From contig CM065385.1 of assembly GCA_033060915.1 (NCBI GenBank), positions 17,782,501 to 17,846,500 on the forward strand: a stretch of 64,000 nucleotides of DNA, written 5' to 3'. This document shows, piece by piece, positions 46,263 through 61,400 of this stretch; the stretch's first letter is position 1; every line of letters begins with the position of its first letter. The notes beneath the pieces are model-generated. The model was given only the letters and a program-made list of their open reading frames with translations. It did not search any database and was not told the DNA's origin. A program made the position numbers and the translations under genes. This stretch comes from Euryodendron excelsum (lineage: Eukaryota; Streptophyta; Magnoliopsida; Ericales; Pentaphylacaceae).

Positions 46263-49200
46263 GAATGAGAAATTGAATTGTGCTGCATTTTCTTTTTTCA
46301 TAGTAATACTATACTAGCAAAATTGTTGTCCATAATATTCATACACATTGATGTGATTATTTGTGTTCTTTTCATTTCAAGTTAAACATCCTTATGCTGG
46401 CTTATTATTTTAAAAATACCAATTTCACATCATTGGTAGAGTTTTTTGAACAAAAATTTTGGAAGAATAAATTTTTTTTTCATGTTACCCCAATCAAAAC
46501 CTTTCACTTAGCTATAAGCATATCGATATTGTGCGTTACACATTAAAATTCAAGCTATTTGTTTTCTTTTCCTCTTCCTTTTTTTTTCCGTATTTACATG
46601 TAAGAACTTCATTTATAGTAGTTTGTCGAGAAATGAGATCGAAGGTGAACCATGACTAAGGGAGATTAGCATTTATAAGCATTGAAAAGAAAATGCTTTC
46701 ATACATTTATTATATGTACATGCTTTTGGTTTGTGTGGAGTCCGGAATCCACTAAGAGATCCAACACGTGTAAATTTTGTAATCGTATAAGAATTTTTTT
46801 TTTTTAAGAGTTTACCGTAAATATTGAACAAAAAATCATAATTGTAAGAAGATTAGGATTTCTCGAGCTTGCCTATAATTAGAAAACTTAGGTGAAATCT
46901 AAAATTGGCTTGTTGCTCATGGTTGGCTCAATGAAAATATTAAAAGGATAATAAAGATGCGAGGCAGAGATGGACACACAAAAAAAAAAAAACCACTGGG
47001 AGTGAAGAAGTAAGTGCGCATGGCTTCAGAGATTGAGATACTAGGGTGAACGGAGAAGTAAAAATTGCTTCAGAGGACGGCTATCTTTGAGCAAAGAAAT
47101 AGAGATAGCTTCAAGACTCAAGGATTAGAGCCTGTATACGTAAAATTTCTCTCTAGCCAGTACAAGCAAGTAAATTTGTACTGGGCCACATAAATTCTTT
47201 ATTCAAAGTTGTGGGTGTACTTCCTTTTGAACGCGTTGATTTAAGCCCAACAGTGTTAACATAAAACAAATGACGGCAATGCCAGTAAGCTGAAACATCA
47301 CACCGCGAGATAACAGCAATTTTTTTGTTGGGTGTACGGAGTAATTTATTTACATATTTATTTTGTATATTCAAAAAAAAAAAAAATACATCAACATTAA
47401 TCTACTTGTCAAATTTACGTCCTTCGTCTCCTTGGATCGAACGCCTCTTTCTGAAGCTAGTCCAATGTAACGTATGTTAGAATGACTATGGGTAAAAATC
47501 AAAATTACAATTACAATGGCTTTGAGCACCATCAAATAGACACTATGGGTGGTCCAGTGGAGACTGGGATGAATTATAAATTTAGATGACCTAAGTTCAA
47601 AACTTGACAACTCTATTGAGTTTGGACCGTAAGAGATTTATCACTTGTGAATTCTTTAGTCATGACACAGATGGTCTGCCTTTGACCAAAGTCAAGAGCG
47701 GGTTAGCTGAGGTGCGTGTAAGTTTAAGTTGACCCGGACACCTTATAGGCAAATCATTTTTCACAATAAAATTGCATACAACAATTTTTGAAAATTTAAA
47801 CTTCAGAACTTCTCAAAACGAAATATGTATTATAGAACTTGAGAAGAGAGAGAATAGAAATATGTATTATGCTTTTATCTGCTCTCTTCCCTGAATTATT
47901 TATTTTAGGTTGGACACGCCTTAAACACTTATATACACTCATAAGCTTAACTTGTAAGCTATATGTATAATACGTATATATATATATATATATATAAAAA
48001 TACTACACAATTTCAGATTTCCTAAAACTTCGAGGCAGGCATTCTTTAACCGCCATTTGATGTCTACAGGCAGATACCAAGTGCGTTATGTTCTACTCCT
48101 TATGGCTATATAATCTTAGACATTGCATGGAAGTAGAACAAAAGATAATACAAACAATGAAACAAATTAAGTAACTTACTTCTACCATTGTGCATCTGAC
48201 CCTCCTCAAACTATGTAATTGTTCAAATCTCGTGCACAACCTTCTCATATTCTTTTTCATTTTCTTTTTTTTTTTTTTTTGTTATTTCTGATTACTGATG
48301 AATATTACAGAATTTGTAAAAACTCCATAGAAACATGCTTCTCAAAATTTTTAATATATTTTCATGCTATCAAAACTCATTTCTCAACAATAATCTATGG
48401 TTGCCCTAATAAATTTCTATAGATAGTGTAGTGTCAAGTGTTCTAGTTGATAATTAAAGTACTATTTTTTAAGAATCTTAGTAAGTTTTCTTATTAACAT
48501 CATATTCAATCTAATCTCACATACCATTTCAATCTAATCTCACATACCATTTCCCGCTTCCGTTTTTATATTGGCAACTATTATCTTAACAACATATCAA
48601 GCCTTTACAGCTGTCAGATGACTAAAATCAACAAATTATAACAGGTTCATAAAATCAACAAATATATGCTTTCCAAACAATTTTAGAATGGTAGTAGTAG
48701 TAACACAATATTCTTGAAATATTTTGACCATCAAGATCATAAGAGGTCAGTTGCAACACGCCTTAATGTAGTTGAAAAGTGAAGGGCAGGGGATGGAGTG
48801 CCATTACGATTATGCCTCTGGATTTTAGCCATCAACAGCCAGGTGATCCGATCTTCATTCTGCCCCAACACCAGCTTCTGATATTGTTACCACGAACACT
48901 CTTTCATGATTAGTTATTTTCTTGCTTCAAGCATGTCTGAAGAAGGCATCTTTTCCATCACCGTAGTATTGGAATTTTTTGAACATTTTCTTCTTAATTT
49001 CAAGGACCCAAGTTGCTAATGGAAATAGAATAATTTCAAATTTCGTTTACCCTTTTCTTCCTACTTTAGCCCAATTCGACAGACAAGAACCTTATGAATG
49101 ACCCAGAAAATGAAAAATAAATTCAATGAGAAATAGGAACCTCAAACAAACAAGAATCAGCTTAAGTTGTCATATCATCGAACATGAGAAGAAAAACTAA

Positions 49201-49445
49201 TAACAAAGAAATTAGGATTTATGAGAGAAATCATTTTTCCAATTAAAAATACATTTAAAACACATTGAATCTGAACGGGATAAAAATAACTGATACCCAC
49301 CGTCGGGTAAACAGATCCACTGTTATCTTACATGCAATGCATTTTTGGGGAAATTGAATCTCCAAGGCCAAAAACAAAATTAAACAAACTGCCAGCTCTA
49401 ACACGAGAAGAAATTATCAGCACCCATCTGCGCCTAATAACTTGT
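46263..49445. other. Intergenic region (apart from the SINE), no gene
   Basis: AT-rich spacer with poly-T (46,794-46,805; 48,268-48,281), poly-A (46,980-46,992; 47,373-47,386) and (AT)n (47,974-47,997). The right part (about 48,700-49,445) is the likely 3' UTR and flank of the RBM39-like gene. No protein is recognised. Confidence 0.45.
47541..47757 (+). mobile_element. tRNA-derived SINE
   Basis: TGGTCCAGTGG at 47,550-47,560 fits the RNA polymerase III A box. GTTCAAAAC at 47,595-47,603, about 35 bp on, fits a decayed B box. A body follows, with a GAGGTGCGTGTAAG...GACCCGGACACC tail. No long ORF. The lack of a clean poly-A tail indicates age. Confidence 0.6.
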
Positions 49446-52400
49446 TCACGCTGCACCTTTAAACTTGGCATCGTATTCATATGGTTGCTGCATGATAATA
49501 ATAAAAAAAACATTATTTCATTACAGGTGCAATATTGCAGGAGGCACACAATAACATAAAATGGGACAAAATTTCAGAAGAATAGGGTTGGCTATGAGGT
49601 CAAATATTGGATTTTGTTTCAAAAGTAATAGCCTCCAGGGAAGTCAACCAATAATGGGAAACTGCTTCTTCGTGTTTAATGCTATACTAAATGAAAAGAT
49701 ATCCCATCATTGTCAATGAAGAGGAGAAAGAAGTGTTCCAGCCAGCGGCTTTGCTAATGATCATTGACAGCCAGTTGAAATGGAAACACTGCTAAACAGG
49801 TTAAGAAAAATGTTCCCAAAACAGAGTTTCTAAAATACTAGGGATGTAGACTCCATAAAATTCAAAATTAACCCAATTCCTTCCCATCTCAAATCCATGA
49901 TGTCCCAGACGTACTCTAGATTCAAATTGAGATGGATGGTCTAAACAGATGCACATTTCAATAATGGAAACATATAAAAGCCTTTGGAAGGAAGATAAAG
50001 AAGCATCACAAGGGTCCAAATACATACCAAGAACAAAGCTGAGATCAACCTGCGCGCAAACCATCTCTTATGCATTGCTCGTTGGGCACTCTCTGCTCCT
50101 TCCACAGTTTCAAACCGCAGATACACATAACCAGCACTGTTCCTGTAAGTCGTACGACTTGGATTAAATATTTTAGCAATAACACTTCAACCACAATGTT
50201 GCATCGCATCAAATAAGAGACCTACTGCCATATTAACTCAAAGTTATGTTACCTGGACTCTTCAAATATGTGAAATACCTGTATTGGAGACTCGTACAAG
50301 GGTATGGGATATGTTTCCGATATGACTAGTTATATATGCATCCAACAAGTATGTATAAATAATTAAGTTGACTATAAAACTATGCATAAGACTTTTATCT
50401 TATGCATAAAATGTTTTATTTTAGTTTTTAAACACCAATTTATCTTAAATGAATAACATAAGCATTTAAAAAATATAAAATCTAGTCGTGTCCTGATATC
50501 CTTGAACATGAGAATTACATGAATCCAACGCGACACAGACCCATTCCAGACACCTGTACCCGAGTCCAAGAAACATAGACCCAAAGCAATAGTACCAAAA
50601 AAATTGAGATCACAGCCTGAGACAGGAGACTGAAGTGCAGATTTGATCATTATAGTCAAAGCAAAAAGTCAAGAGTAATGGAAGTAGAATATTGATGATT
50701 CAAACTAAAGCTTCCAAAAGAATTTGCCTACAGGCAGCTGAGGTGTACTGCTATTGGCTGACAGGATAAATATCCTTGTTAAATTATGCTCTTCATGAAA
50801 ATCATAAATGCATAAGCAGGCGGTCAAGGAAATCCATTTTCCCGTTTCGAAAGTAATTACTGATATTTTACAACAGGCATTCTCCTCCATAAGCGCAGGC
50901 AACATACGCATGCCAGTCTTAGACCTAAAGGCAAAAACAAAGGCTCCTCCAAGAACTTGGTTATATCAAAAAATATTGACTATAGCCTCAGACCACAATG
51001 ATTGCATTGGAAAGCTGAGTGTATTAACCCCTACCACCAGCCCCCACTTATTCTGATAACGTAAATGTATTAACCCCTTGTAACTGGTTATTGGTTACTG
51101 CTCCCCCACACAAAATATAACTTCCCCAGCTGACTTGGAGAAAATTTTCCAGTAATGTAAATTTCTTTCTAAAACAAGATAAAATTTTAGCATGTTTTTC
51201 AAATGTCTTATACTGGTAATCTTCAAAAAATGAAGAGATGGTCACCGATATTTAATAATATTATTGGGTACCTTTTCATGTCCCATAAAAGAATGAAACA
51301 TCAAAATAAGATTCCAATCTCACATCATCAGCTGAAATATTTCCGATGACAGGCTAACAATAATGGAGAACTCATGATACTCGGTCACATACCCGAACGA
51401 GCCAGACCTTTATGAAGTAAACCTATTAAAACATATGAACTAAAAACAATTCCACTTTATAGTCTTTCGAAATTAGTAAATATAATTCAATAGAGGGTGA
51501 CCTGTGAAGAAAGACAACAATGAAACATCTTTTATTTATTTTACTAGCAAACATGATAATTTTGTTCCACGTTTGACCAGTAGATTGGTATGCAGGATCG
51601 GCGCCCATAGATTTGGGTGGGGTCAATTGACCACATCACTCGCAAATAATTTAATGATTTTTTAACGTAGTCTTCGCTAAAAATAATTTGAACAAATATT
51701 TGCACCTATTGTCTAAATCATTTGACCCCGTGATCCAATGAAAAGAGGAATAACTCACAACTTAAAACCAAAGGAAAGGCAATGAAATCTCATATCTCCC
51801 ACTCTCTAAGAGCATATTTACCCTGACAGCATCTTGGACAATTGCACCATTTAATTTATAAAAAAATGTTTTCCCCTACTTATTATGATTTTTTCCAACA
51901 CTGTTTACAACTATATAGCTCCAAACATGACATGCATGATCTTATTGTGCATAAAACAAATTTAATTCATTATATTATAATAAAATAATATCTTATTCTA
52001 TATGATAAGAGACATTAACTTCATGAATGGAACAATTTGCATATAAAATATGCATCTTGTGGCCATTCAAAGTTTAGATACAAGTGGCCATTTTGATTCA
52101 AGTGTGCAAAAGTCAAATTATTTAAGGTGATGTAACAATTGAAAAATGAGTTAAATGTTATTAAACCATAATAACATGGATTGATATAATATTTATAGTA
52201 TAAGATGGAGTTTTTAGGCTAAGTGAATTCTCAAAATAAGAACATGTTTTAATTCTTCGCAAAAACAACCATTACCTTGTGAAATTAGCATTTGATTTTA
52301 CCAGTCACAACCATAACATTAGAATGCTTTTTTCAACACTGAAATTCAAGAGTTGATTGTGTAACTAAATGAGAGATCAGTAATTGAATGATTGTTTAGA

Positions 52401-55400
52401 AACACAGTAAAAATAACAAATTTGACAGTATTGATAATGAGGTTATCATGTTCCGATCCTGAAATATGAAACCTCGAGGACAATTGTAAGAGTATATATT
52501 TGCTTATTTTTTGTCAAAAGTAATAGTACCAATGTATTGGATTTATAAATACACATATATACAAATATATATACATATATTATTTTAGAATTAGCGTTCA
52601 AGTTTTTACCTGACCCCTCCAAGGATGCAATCATATTAAACGGTTCAATCTTATGTCATTCATGAGGAGAGGACACCTTAGAGCATATAGAAGAAATAGG
52701 GGATGCTACTAGAAAGCAGCCAAAGGCTACCGCGTCTTAAGCCACTAGATCCCATGTCAAGCAATAAAGGACTTTCTTCTACTACCTAACTGATCCTCGA
52801 ACCTAGCACGATCACCATCCGTCCACCATTTTCGTTCTCTTCCCCACCCAAGAGGTTGGATAAAAAAAAGGCTGGTCTAAATTCCATTTGGGTTCCACTT
52901 CTTTTCTTTCTTTTTACTCCTCCATTCTTACTTGATCTCAGGGGAGAAACCTTGGTTATGGTTGACAAGGATACGGATTGAAGAATATGCTTGGGCCAAC
53001 CTGCCACCTCAGTTGTAGTACATTTTCTTCATGTTGGGAAATTCTAACATTTCTTTTTGGGTGAGTAAGATAAAATGCACTTGAATTCTGGAAAAATATT
53101 GAAGCACTAGAATTCTACTGCAAACAAAGAGATCTTGATAATCACACTCACACACGAACTTTATGGCAACAATAAGAGAGCAGACAATTGAAGTATCTTT
53201 CAAGTAATTGTAAAAGCCACTGATACAAGAGAGAGAGCATTCAAACAACTCATTATGATTCTCACGTAACAACACAGAGAGGCACCAACAAGACACTAGC
53301 AAACAACTGAAATATAATGCAGTAAATCTTTTGACTTACTTGTCAACAAAGATATGCTTCACCCGGCCAAAACTCGAACATTCTTCGTGAACATCCTCTT
53401 TAATGTCCAAATCAAACTCTGGATCCATCTGTGCCATAGTTTCAGAGGTTTATACTTCTATATAATAGCAAACTGCAAAGTAAATTGGGTTTGTGGCGTG
53501 ATGGGGGGAAAGAAATGAAATACCAGGGAGATTACACACCTCAGTTGCTGGATCAAACATATTCTTCAGGAGTAAACACTCGCTGGGCTTCCCAATAGGC
53601 TCTGAGGCCACAGAAGTCACAAGTGCAGGAAGAGCTGGAGCAGGAACTGCAGATTGCGCATTGATAGGCAAGGTGATGGCTTGTTGATTTGAAGCTGTAC
53701 CATTAAGTACAGGCGCTCCAAGAGACCCCGCAATACTACAGGAAGGATTACATTTAAGTGTATGCTATGGTTGTCAGAGACCTAAAGTGTGGATGGAGGT
53801 AAATAGACTAACCTTGTGGCAATGCCACTGCGATCCAGCTTCTGCATAAGCAATGCTCTTGATTGAGCATTTAGAGACTGTATGGGAAGATATTATATGT
53901 CAGCCCAGTACATCTGAGAAAATTTGCACAGCAAAAATAACACATAACGGTGGCTATAATTTTTTTTTTTTTTTTGGCTGTACTTTGGACCATTTAGGAG
54001 TAGATAATCAACAGGTTTGACTTCGATTAGATATTTCTGATGGTTTTTGCTTTCACATAGTTTAACATCAGATAGTTCGCAAAATAGAAGTACAGAACTG
54101 GTGAAAATAAAACCAATGCTTTCCATGCATGGGGCTTTGTTTAAAATTCACTGAACTTGTTCAAAAAGGGGCAAGGCCATCCACACAACACATAGTGCCT
54201 AAGAACTACTAAAAAAAAGGAAGAAACATCACCAAATACTAGCAGATCATGTAGGATCTGCCTACTTACTTTATATAATAGTTTATTTTTATGAAGATGA
54301 AAGAGAAGTGGACACAGGGAATGTCAGCACGTGTACATGAGCATGTCTACCACAAACAAAACATGATGATATCTAGAAATCAATTATCCAAAACAAGGAT
54401 AGAAAAGAGAAATGAGATACAGGTCTACAAGTGAAGGTAGAAATTCAATATGTACAAATTGGCCCCTGGTGTGTGAATTAATTTTGGTAGAGTTGTTTGA
54501 GGTGTTCTACTCTTTTAGAGTGGACAACAATGTTTTGGCAAAAGGAAGAAACAAAGGGGGGGTTGCTACAGCATAGGAATAACATGGTAGATCAATCTCA
54601 ATTTGAAGTTGTCTAGCTGTTCCATCAACGTGCTCTCTAAAGCAGATGATCTAAAAGCTGAGAAACAGGCTTCTGTAGTTTGACATGAGTATTTTCAAAT
54701 CTGCGGCACATCTTCATGTATGGGGTGTGTCTCAACATTTAGTAACCCCATTGAACAGAGCAATAGCAGAACAAGCAAGTTCCCTAAATTACTGCTATTA
54801 TTTTTTCCTTTTGACAAAAATTATAACACTGCCAAAATCAGTTGACATTATCAATTTCTTGACTACACAATGACAAAATTTGACTCACCAAACCACCCCC
54901 ATCATCATCATCGAAGTCAGCTGCTTTGGCTCCTGAATCTTGCACTCCAACATGATCTGTAACCGATGAAACCTGGAAATGAATGAAGAAAATCAGTCAG
55001 ACAACTTAACATTAGCCCTCAAAACAAAATCCTGTCACAGTGGCATAAATAGAATGAAAAGACAAACAATGTAATCATTAAATTGTAATCACATAAGTTC
55101 ATAACTCCATAAGCCTACCTTGATAATTCGACCTGCAATCTCCAATTTTCCATTCAAACTTTGAGCTGCCTTTGCATGTTCCAGTTGAGCGAACTACAAG
55201 ATAAAGTGAAGAAGTAAGTCTTATCAAACAAGATATTAATACATACATAAATACTATTTGCTAACAAAACGCTTTTTTAATACTGTCAACATCAAGTTAT
55301 ACTGACTTGAACAAACCCGAAACCTTTGCAGTGTCCCGTCTCAGGGTCGGTAGGTAGTTGCACAAGCTCCACAGGCCCAAAAGCTTCAAAAATCTGACAA

Positions 55401-58400
55401 GTCCCACAAAGGACACCAATTTGTTACAAAAGCAGCTATTTTGAACACTAAATAGATTAATCGAAGGGCAAGAAAAAGGTAGCATTAGCATTGAACCCAG
55501 CATATCAAAGCACATGGGGATTAAGAAAAGCCTAACACGTGATCATATGCTTTTCTAGAATCAATGTTGAGATGAATTCCCTCTGACCCAAATCTGGCCA
55601 CCAAGCTAATGGGTGGATTTCTCTTGCAGTAGACATGGTGTTAAACAACCTCCCAAAAAAGTAAGCCCCCACCCCCACCCCCACCAGCCACCCCATTTTC
55701 TTTTTTCCATAAAAGAAAAGGCTATCATATAAATATAGCTCTGCCTGAAATAACATGAAAGACAGAAAGGAGCTCATGATTTTCTCTAAAACGTGACTTC
55801 CATCTCCAAAATAGTTGAAACCTTCAAAAATTTTAATGGCATTTTCCTACTATTACAAGATTTTCTGGCATTTTACTGTGACTCCCAATCACAATAAGAA
55901 ACAATATTGAATTACAATCACCATACTTGATCCTAGTCCTCCAATTTTATCTCAAATATATCTCCTCCTTTAAGAGCCAGAATGTACAATGCTCATCTAT
56001 AAGAAATTCCTCCTTTCCCTTGGAGACTCTGTCAACCCCCTTCCCTCTTATGCTAGATCTAAGGTCTCCATCCCTTTCAAACTTTTAAATTCTCTCTCTT
56101 CCCAAACCAAGGTCCTCAACATCTCACTTCGTCAGCAATTCAAGCACCAAGCACAACTTGAATTTATCATGAATCTAATCCCTCCCATTGAGTAACATCA
56201 TTCTTTCCACCACTAATCCAAAATGATCTAAGGAATGAGTGAAATGATCTAAAGCATGATGATTGAGCCACATAATCATTAACTAAAAGGGATGGAGGGG
56301 AAATTGAAAGAACATTGAAGGTTACACCAGACGTGCACTTACTGTATAGTGTTGTTTCTTAGCACTCGCTCTTTCTTCTATTTTTTAGGTTTATTTAGTT
56401 AATAGGGTTAATTACACCAAGAACCCCTCAACTATCGCTCTTTTTCACTTTACCCCCTTCATCTATAAAATGCTACAATTACACCCCTTACTATTGCAGT
56501 TAATTCCCATCTTATCCTTCTATTTGCCTTCTGTTAAAAAAATAGAAAGAATTTTATTATGTAATTAGCACATGAGTACCATAGCTTAATTTATACTTAA
56601 AATACCTTCTATTACAGGAAAACTAATTTAATGACCAAAATTTGTGATTTTGGAGAGTTAGTTTGTGATTTTAGTGAATTCAAATTTTGCTATTTAGGTT
56701 CTTCTTTCTGTATAACATTTACCATTTTGGTCATTAAATTGGTTTTTCTTGAACAGAAGGGAATTTTAGGTATAAATGAAGATATGGTACTCATGTGCAA
56801 ATCACATGATAAAATTCTATCTATTTTTTCTAATATAAGGATAAGATGGGAATTAACAGTGAATGGAATTAACCCCATCCATAAGACACGGCATTTTCCT
56901 GTAGTTCTTCCTCCTCTTAGGGCAAAGGTAATATTTAAAGAAGCTAAAATTGAAAACATTCAGTAATAAATTAATCATCTTACCTGTTTAAGCTGAAATT
57001 CTGTCATGTTGAAGTGTAAATTTCCCACATAAAGTTTTCTGTCAACTGCACCATAGGGTCCCGCAACTGTATTGCCAGCAGAAGCATTAGATTGAACAAG
57101 GTTCTTTTCAGCTTCTGATGGTTTAACCATTACAGGTTGTCCATGAAGTAGGTGACCAGAGAGAGCTATAGCCATTGGTACAGACATTGCATCATAAAAT
57201 TCAATATACCTGCAGTATCATTCAGGGGCTCACAATAAGTTTCCCAGTGGATACAAGGCAAAAACAAAGTTATAACTTACAAAGCATGTAGCTAAGCAGG
57301 TGGGAAAATCACAAAACTCTCAAGTGCATAGGTTCCAGGCTGAGTTCCTTATCTCGTATCTAAGCCTCATGAAACAAAAAATGTCAAGCTCATCATGGCA
57401 AATACAAACTGGGATAATTATGATATGTCAAAGCAATACACCGAAAATATTGTTTTAAGAGACTCAGATAGAATACACAAACACCGAGGGTTGCCCCAAA
57501 AAATCAGCACGAGGTCATGCCAAAATAAGATAACTTCATCGGGGCAGAATGATGAGTATGCAAAGTATGACAGTAGTCAACATTTTTGTCCAAATTGCCT
57601 CCGTATTGGTCTGGAAGAAGTTATTAACGAAATAAACCATAGAGTTGGGCTTCGAAGCATCTTTAAAGACCAATTACCAGCTTATAACCACATAAGCAAA
57701 GTATAGAGTTCAGCCAACTTCTGTATCATCGACCAGAAAAGTAAAATCACCTTAAATCAACTAAGTAATATAGATTCGTAGGGAATTTTTCTTCCATCAG
57801 GAAAGGATTATCTCAATCAACAAAATCTTCCTAGCAGACCTGAGAAGTATCTATGTGATTCAACATATATGGGCACAGGGGCAAGCTAAAATGTACACAA
57901 CCTGCAGACCTAAACATGTTTGTAGAGTCTTCCCTATGTGATGACAGGTATAAAATGGTCCGTAAAAGCTTTGGAGAGAGAACATGACAGGGTTTGGAAC
58001 CTGAAGAGGGTGCAAAAACAATCGTGCATGGTGGAGAAGCCACCTCAGGGCTAAAACCATCACTTGTATAGCACATATCTTCCAACTCCCACAAGCTATA
58101 TTGATGCCAAAAAGAAAGATCAAGGATGAAGACATACACCCATTTCCCCACCCCCCCCCCCCCCCCCCCCCCCCACCCCCACCCCCACCCCCACCCCCCA
58201 ACAACCAACCTGTGCCAAGTTCATTCTTAATGAATAACTGCCATCAAGATTAAACTCAACTGAATCTAACGTGAAATTTCCAGTGCAGAGTCAGGAAAGC
58301 CATAAACTGCAGGGAAGTGTATGAGGACAACACAAATATTGTTTGGTTTTGTCAATGAACGCAAACAGTAATGGCATGAAAGGGGGGAAAAAAGAAACTT

Positions 58401-61400
58401 AGGTTCATGTCATCTACCTTGAGAACGCAGCATGAATTGTTTAAACATGAGTGCAAGGTAATCCATCATCCCTCATCATGGACTCTTTATCGCAATGCTA
58501 GTGAATTTAAGAATACAGTTAAACTTACTTTTTTTAAAAAGAAAGCAACAGTTTACTTTCTGACTATACTGCATATAAAGAAGATACTTTTTAGCGGAAA
58601 GGCACTTACCCAACTCCTTTCGAACGTCTTGAATTTCGGTCCATAATTAGACGCACATCCCTTACCTGGAGATGAAACATTGACCAATTTATATAGAAAT
58701 ACATAAAATAATAATAAAATCAGAAAATCCATGTCATCCTGGATAGTTGTCTTCACTTAAAACCACCATCTAGGGGGTGATTCCTGAGATAATCAGTTTA
58801 ATCTTTGTACATTTTCACTCACCCCCACATACACAGAATGTTGACACAAGAAAGTCATTATATTACTCGTAACTGAAGGCAGAGGAGCATTTACTGCAAC
58901 AGAAGGAGATGTATCTCAATAACATGCATTAACGTTTGAAGCAGTGACAAGTGACAAGAACATGAATTGATTCTAGACATGGAGGTAGCAGTATAATTTC
59001 AAAAAGACATCACATGGTATGTAGTAAGACAATACGTACGGCACTGTACCTTTGATTACATAAAATAGACCTAAATCATTCAGACAGTCCACAAAGCATG
59101 AGTATTAAAAATCCCACTAACCTTCCCTGCTTTTGAGAAGAACTCGTAAACATCTCTCTCAGTTGCCTTCAGAGGCATCTGCCGACACCATATTCATACA
59201 GCAAACAAGAATTAGCAAAACAAGTGGAAATAAAGAGCAGGATATGGATGCAAATTCATACAAGTAAACAACAATAATGAAAACAAGTGTAAACAAACAG
59301 AACCTTAAAAAAGTTCCATTCCCATCAATTCCTCAAAATTGAAGCCATATATCATCCATCTACCTGGTATGCAAAAACAGTTCTTTGGTCCCTTTCTGGA
59401 TCAGCTTCAGGCTCCACCGCTTCTTTCTTTTCTTTTAATCTCCTGCCATCAAAATGGCTTTCAATATAATAAGAAGGTATCCCGAGGTAAAAGCACTTCA
59501 CTACTTTGACATGCACAACCTTTTATAAATGTAACAGAAATAGGCTGTGAGAACTAACAATATGAATACATAAGCACATTTTAACATGGAACATTGAATT
59601 ACAATTAGGTTTTTAACTAGTCTTCCTTTTCTATGCATGCATGCATAAACTTTAGACAAGACTTAAAGAGTCAGTTTCAACTTTCATTAAAAAAACAAAA
59701 AGTTTGAAAGTACATGGGAAGCATATGGACATCAACGAAAAGGCTATGTTTTATAACCAATGATACAAGAAATTAAGGTACTCTTTTGGTGTAATGAATT
59801 ACTTTTAATTTTAGTCTAGATGTTCTATTTTTCTCCAAGAAATTTTCCCTATTGTGCAAATGGTTTGCAATTCTGAAGGTAGTAGTTAGACAACTCAATG
59901 CATTGAATATTGACCAGTTTTCAACGATTTCAATCAGAACACTTCCAGATTTGTTCCATGGTTTTACTGCAAAAGAAGATCTGCGTGAAGTATGACGGGG
60001 ATGGTGAACACTCTCCTAAGAGGGAAGATATAGCACTACCATCTCTGCACCGGAAGAATTAATTCAACAGGCAGTACAACTGATTGAAAAGTTTATCACT
60101 GACCTCTCTGAACTACGATTTTGACAATTAATATCAAGATGATCATAAAGCATAAAGTCATAAGAAATCTATCCATAATAGAATCTAGCATGTAGTCATA
60201 CCATACCTATGTTACCATAATACTCTACTGCCCTAGCGAATTACGTTTTTCGAATAGCGTTCCGAAACATGTTACTCTAGCGTTCCAAAATGGTGAATTT
60301 AGCGATCCAAAGCGATCCCAAACCATTTTTTTCCTATTTATATCTTTAAAGGTCACCTAACGCAAGAAAAAAATCAATTATAATGAACAACAATATTGGA
60401 AGAATAAAATTTTAGCATAACAATATGCAAAAAAAAAAAAAAAAATGGGTCATAATACTCCTAGAATGTGTTTTTAAATGATTAATTTAAAAAAATATAA
60501 AATTAAATATCTGATTATTACAGAAAATTCTTCTAAAAGTATCTCAATTCTAATATTATACTTTATAGAAGTCTATCCTGGCGTACTATATTTTAGAACA
60601 TGTGCGTACCACATTCCCGTTCCACGTACGGGAACGATCCAGGTTTCAGGCAACGTAGTGCCATACCATGAAGGCCAAAAAAGAAACATAACAGACCTTA
60701 TCAAACTCAATTTGTGGAAAAGCCACTTCCTTCAGTGAAGCCTTGAAGAACTTCCAGCATTGTTAGCTCATTAGAATGTGCAACATTCCATCTATGATTT
60801 CAGCCCAAGTTAGAAATTGTTCACCTAATGCATGAAATCTCATTTTCTTAATAGTGGAAATAATTCTGAGTTCTTTGTTAGATGTTTTAAGCCAATAGTA
60901 AAAAGATAGTAGTACTTTTATTCAAGTAGTTTAAATTCATGAAGACAAGCTTCCAAGCTTCATGACAAGCTTCCAACACTACATACAGAAGGATGTACAC
61001 ATTACAGTATAAACAAGAAGCAAGAGGTATCAGAAAGACTAGGAGGGAAAAAAAGGCCATGTAAACAACACCAAGTAATTGAAAAGGTTATTGTTATCCA
61101 AATCAATATTCAGCAGTTTATGGATGGTAAAATTGGCTAAATGTTTTTATGCTGCAACTCAAAGGGCAAAAAGAAGCACAGCAAGCCATCTCAAACTCCA
61201 TTTACAGAAAACCCAGTTCCTCTCACTGGAGGCTTGAATAACAATCTCATTGTAGTTATTAAATTTTGCAAGTTACAAATTTTATTCACACAGATATGAT
61301 TCCATTTTTCTTTTAGCTGAAGTTTCGACTTTCAGTCTTGATGAATAAAATTCATGATAGTTCATACAGAACGAACTCACCTAACTCATTCATGGGACTC

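Noticed and set aside
50244..50580. Possible exon of the RBM39-like gene between 50,142 and 53,340
   Set aside because: Exons 11 and 12 join in phase (AA|G giving Lys) with domain continuity, leaving no missing residues.
57831..58208. Gly-rich open frames on the minus strand
   Set aside because: Translation of the poly-C/ACCCCC tract within intron 4.
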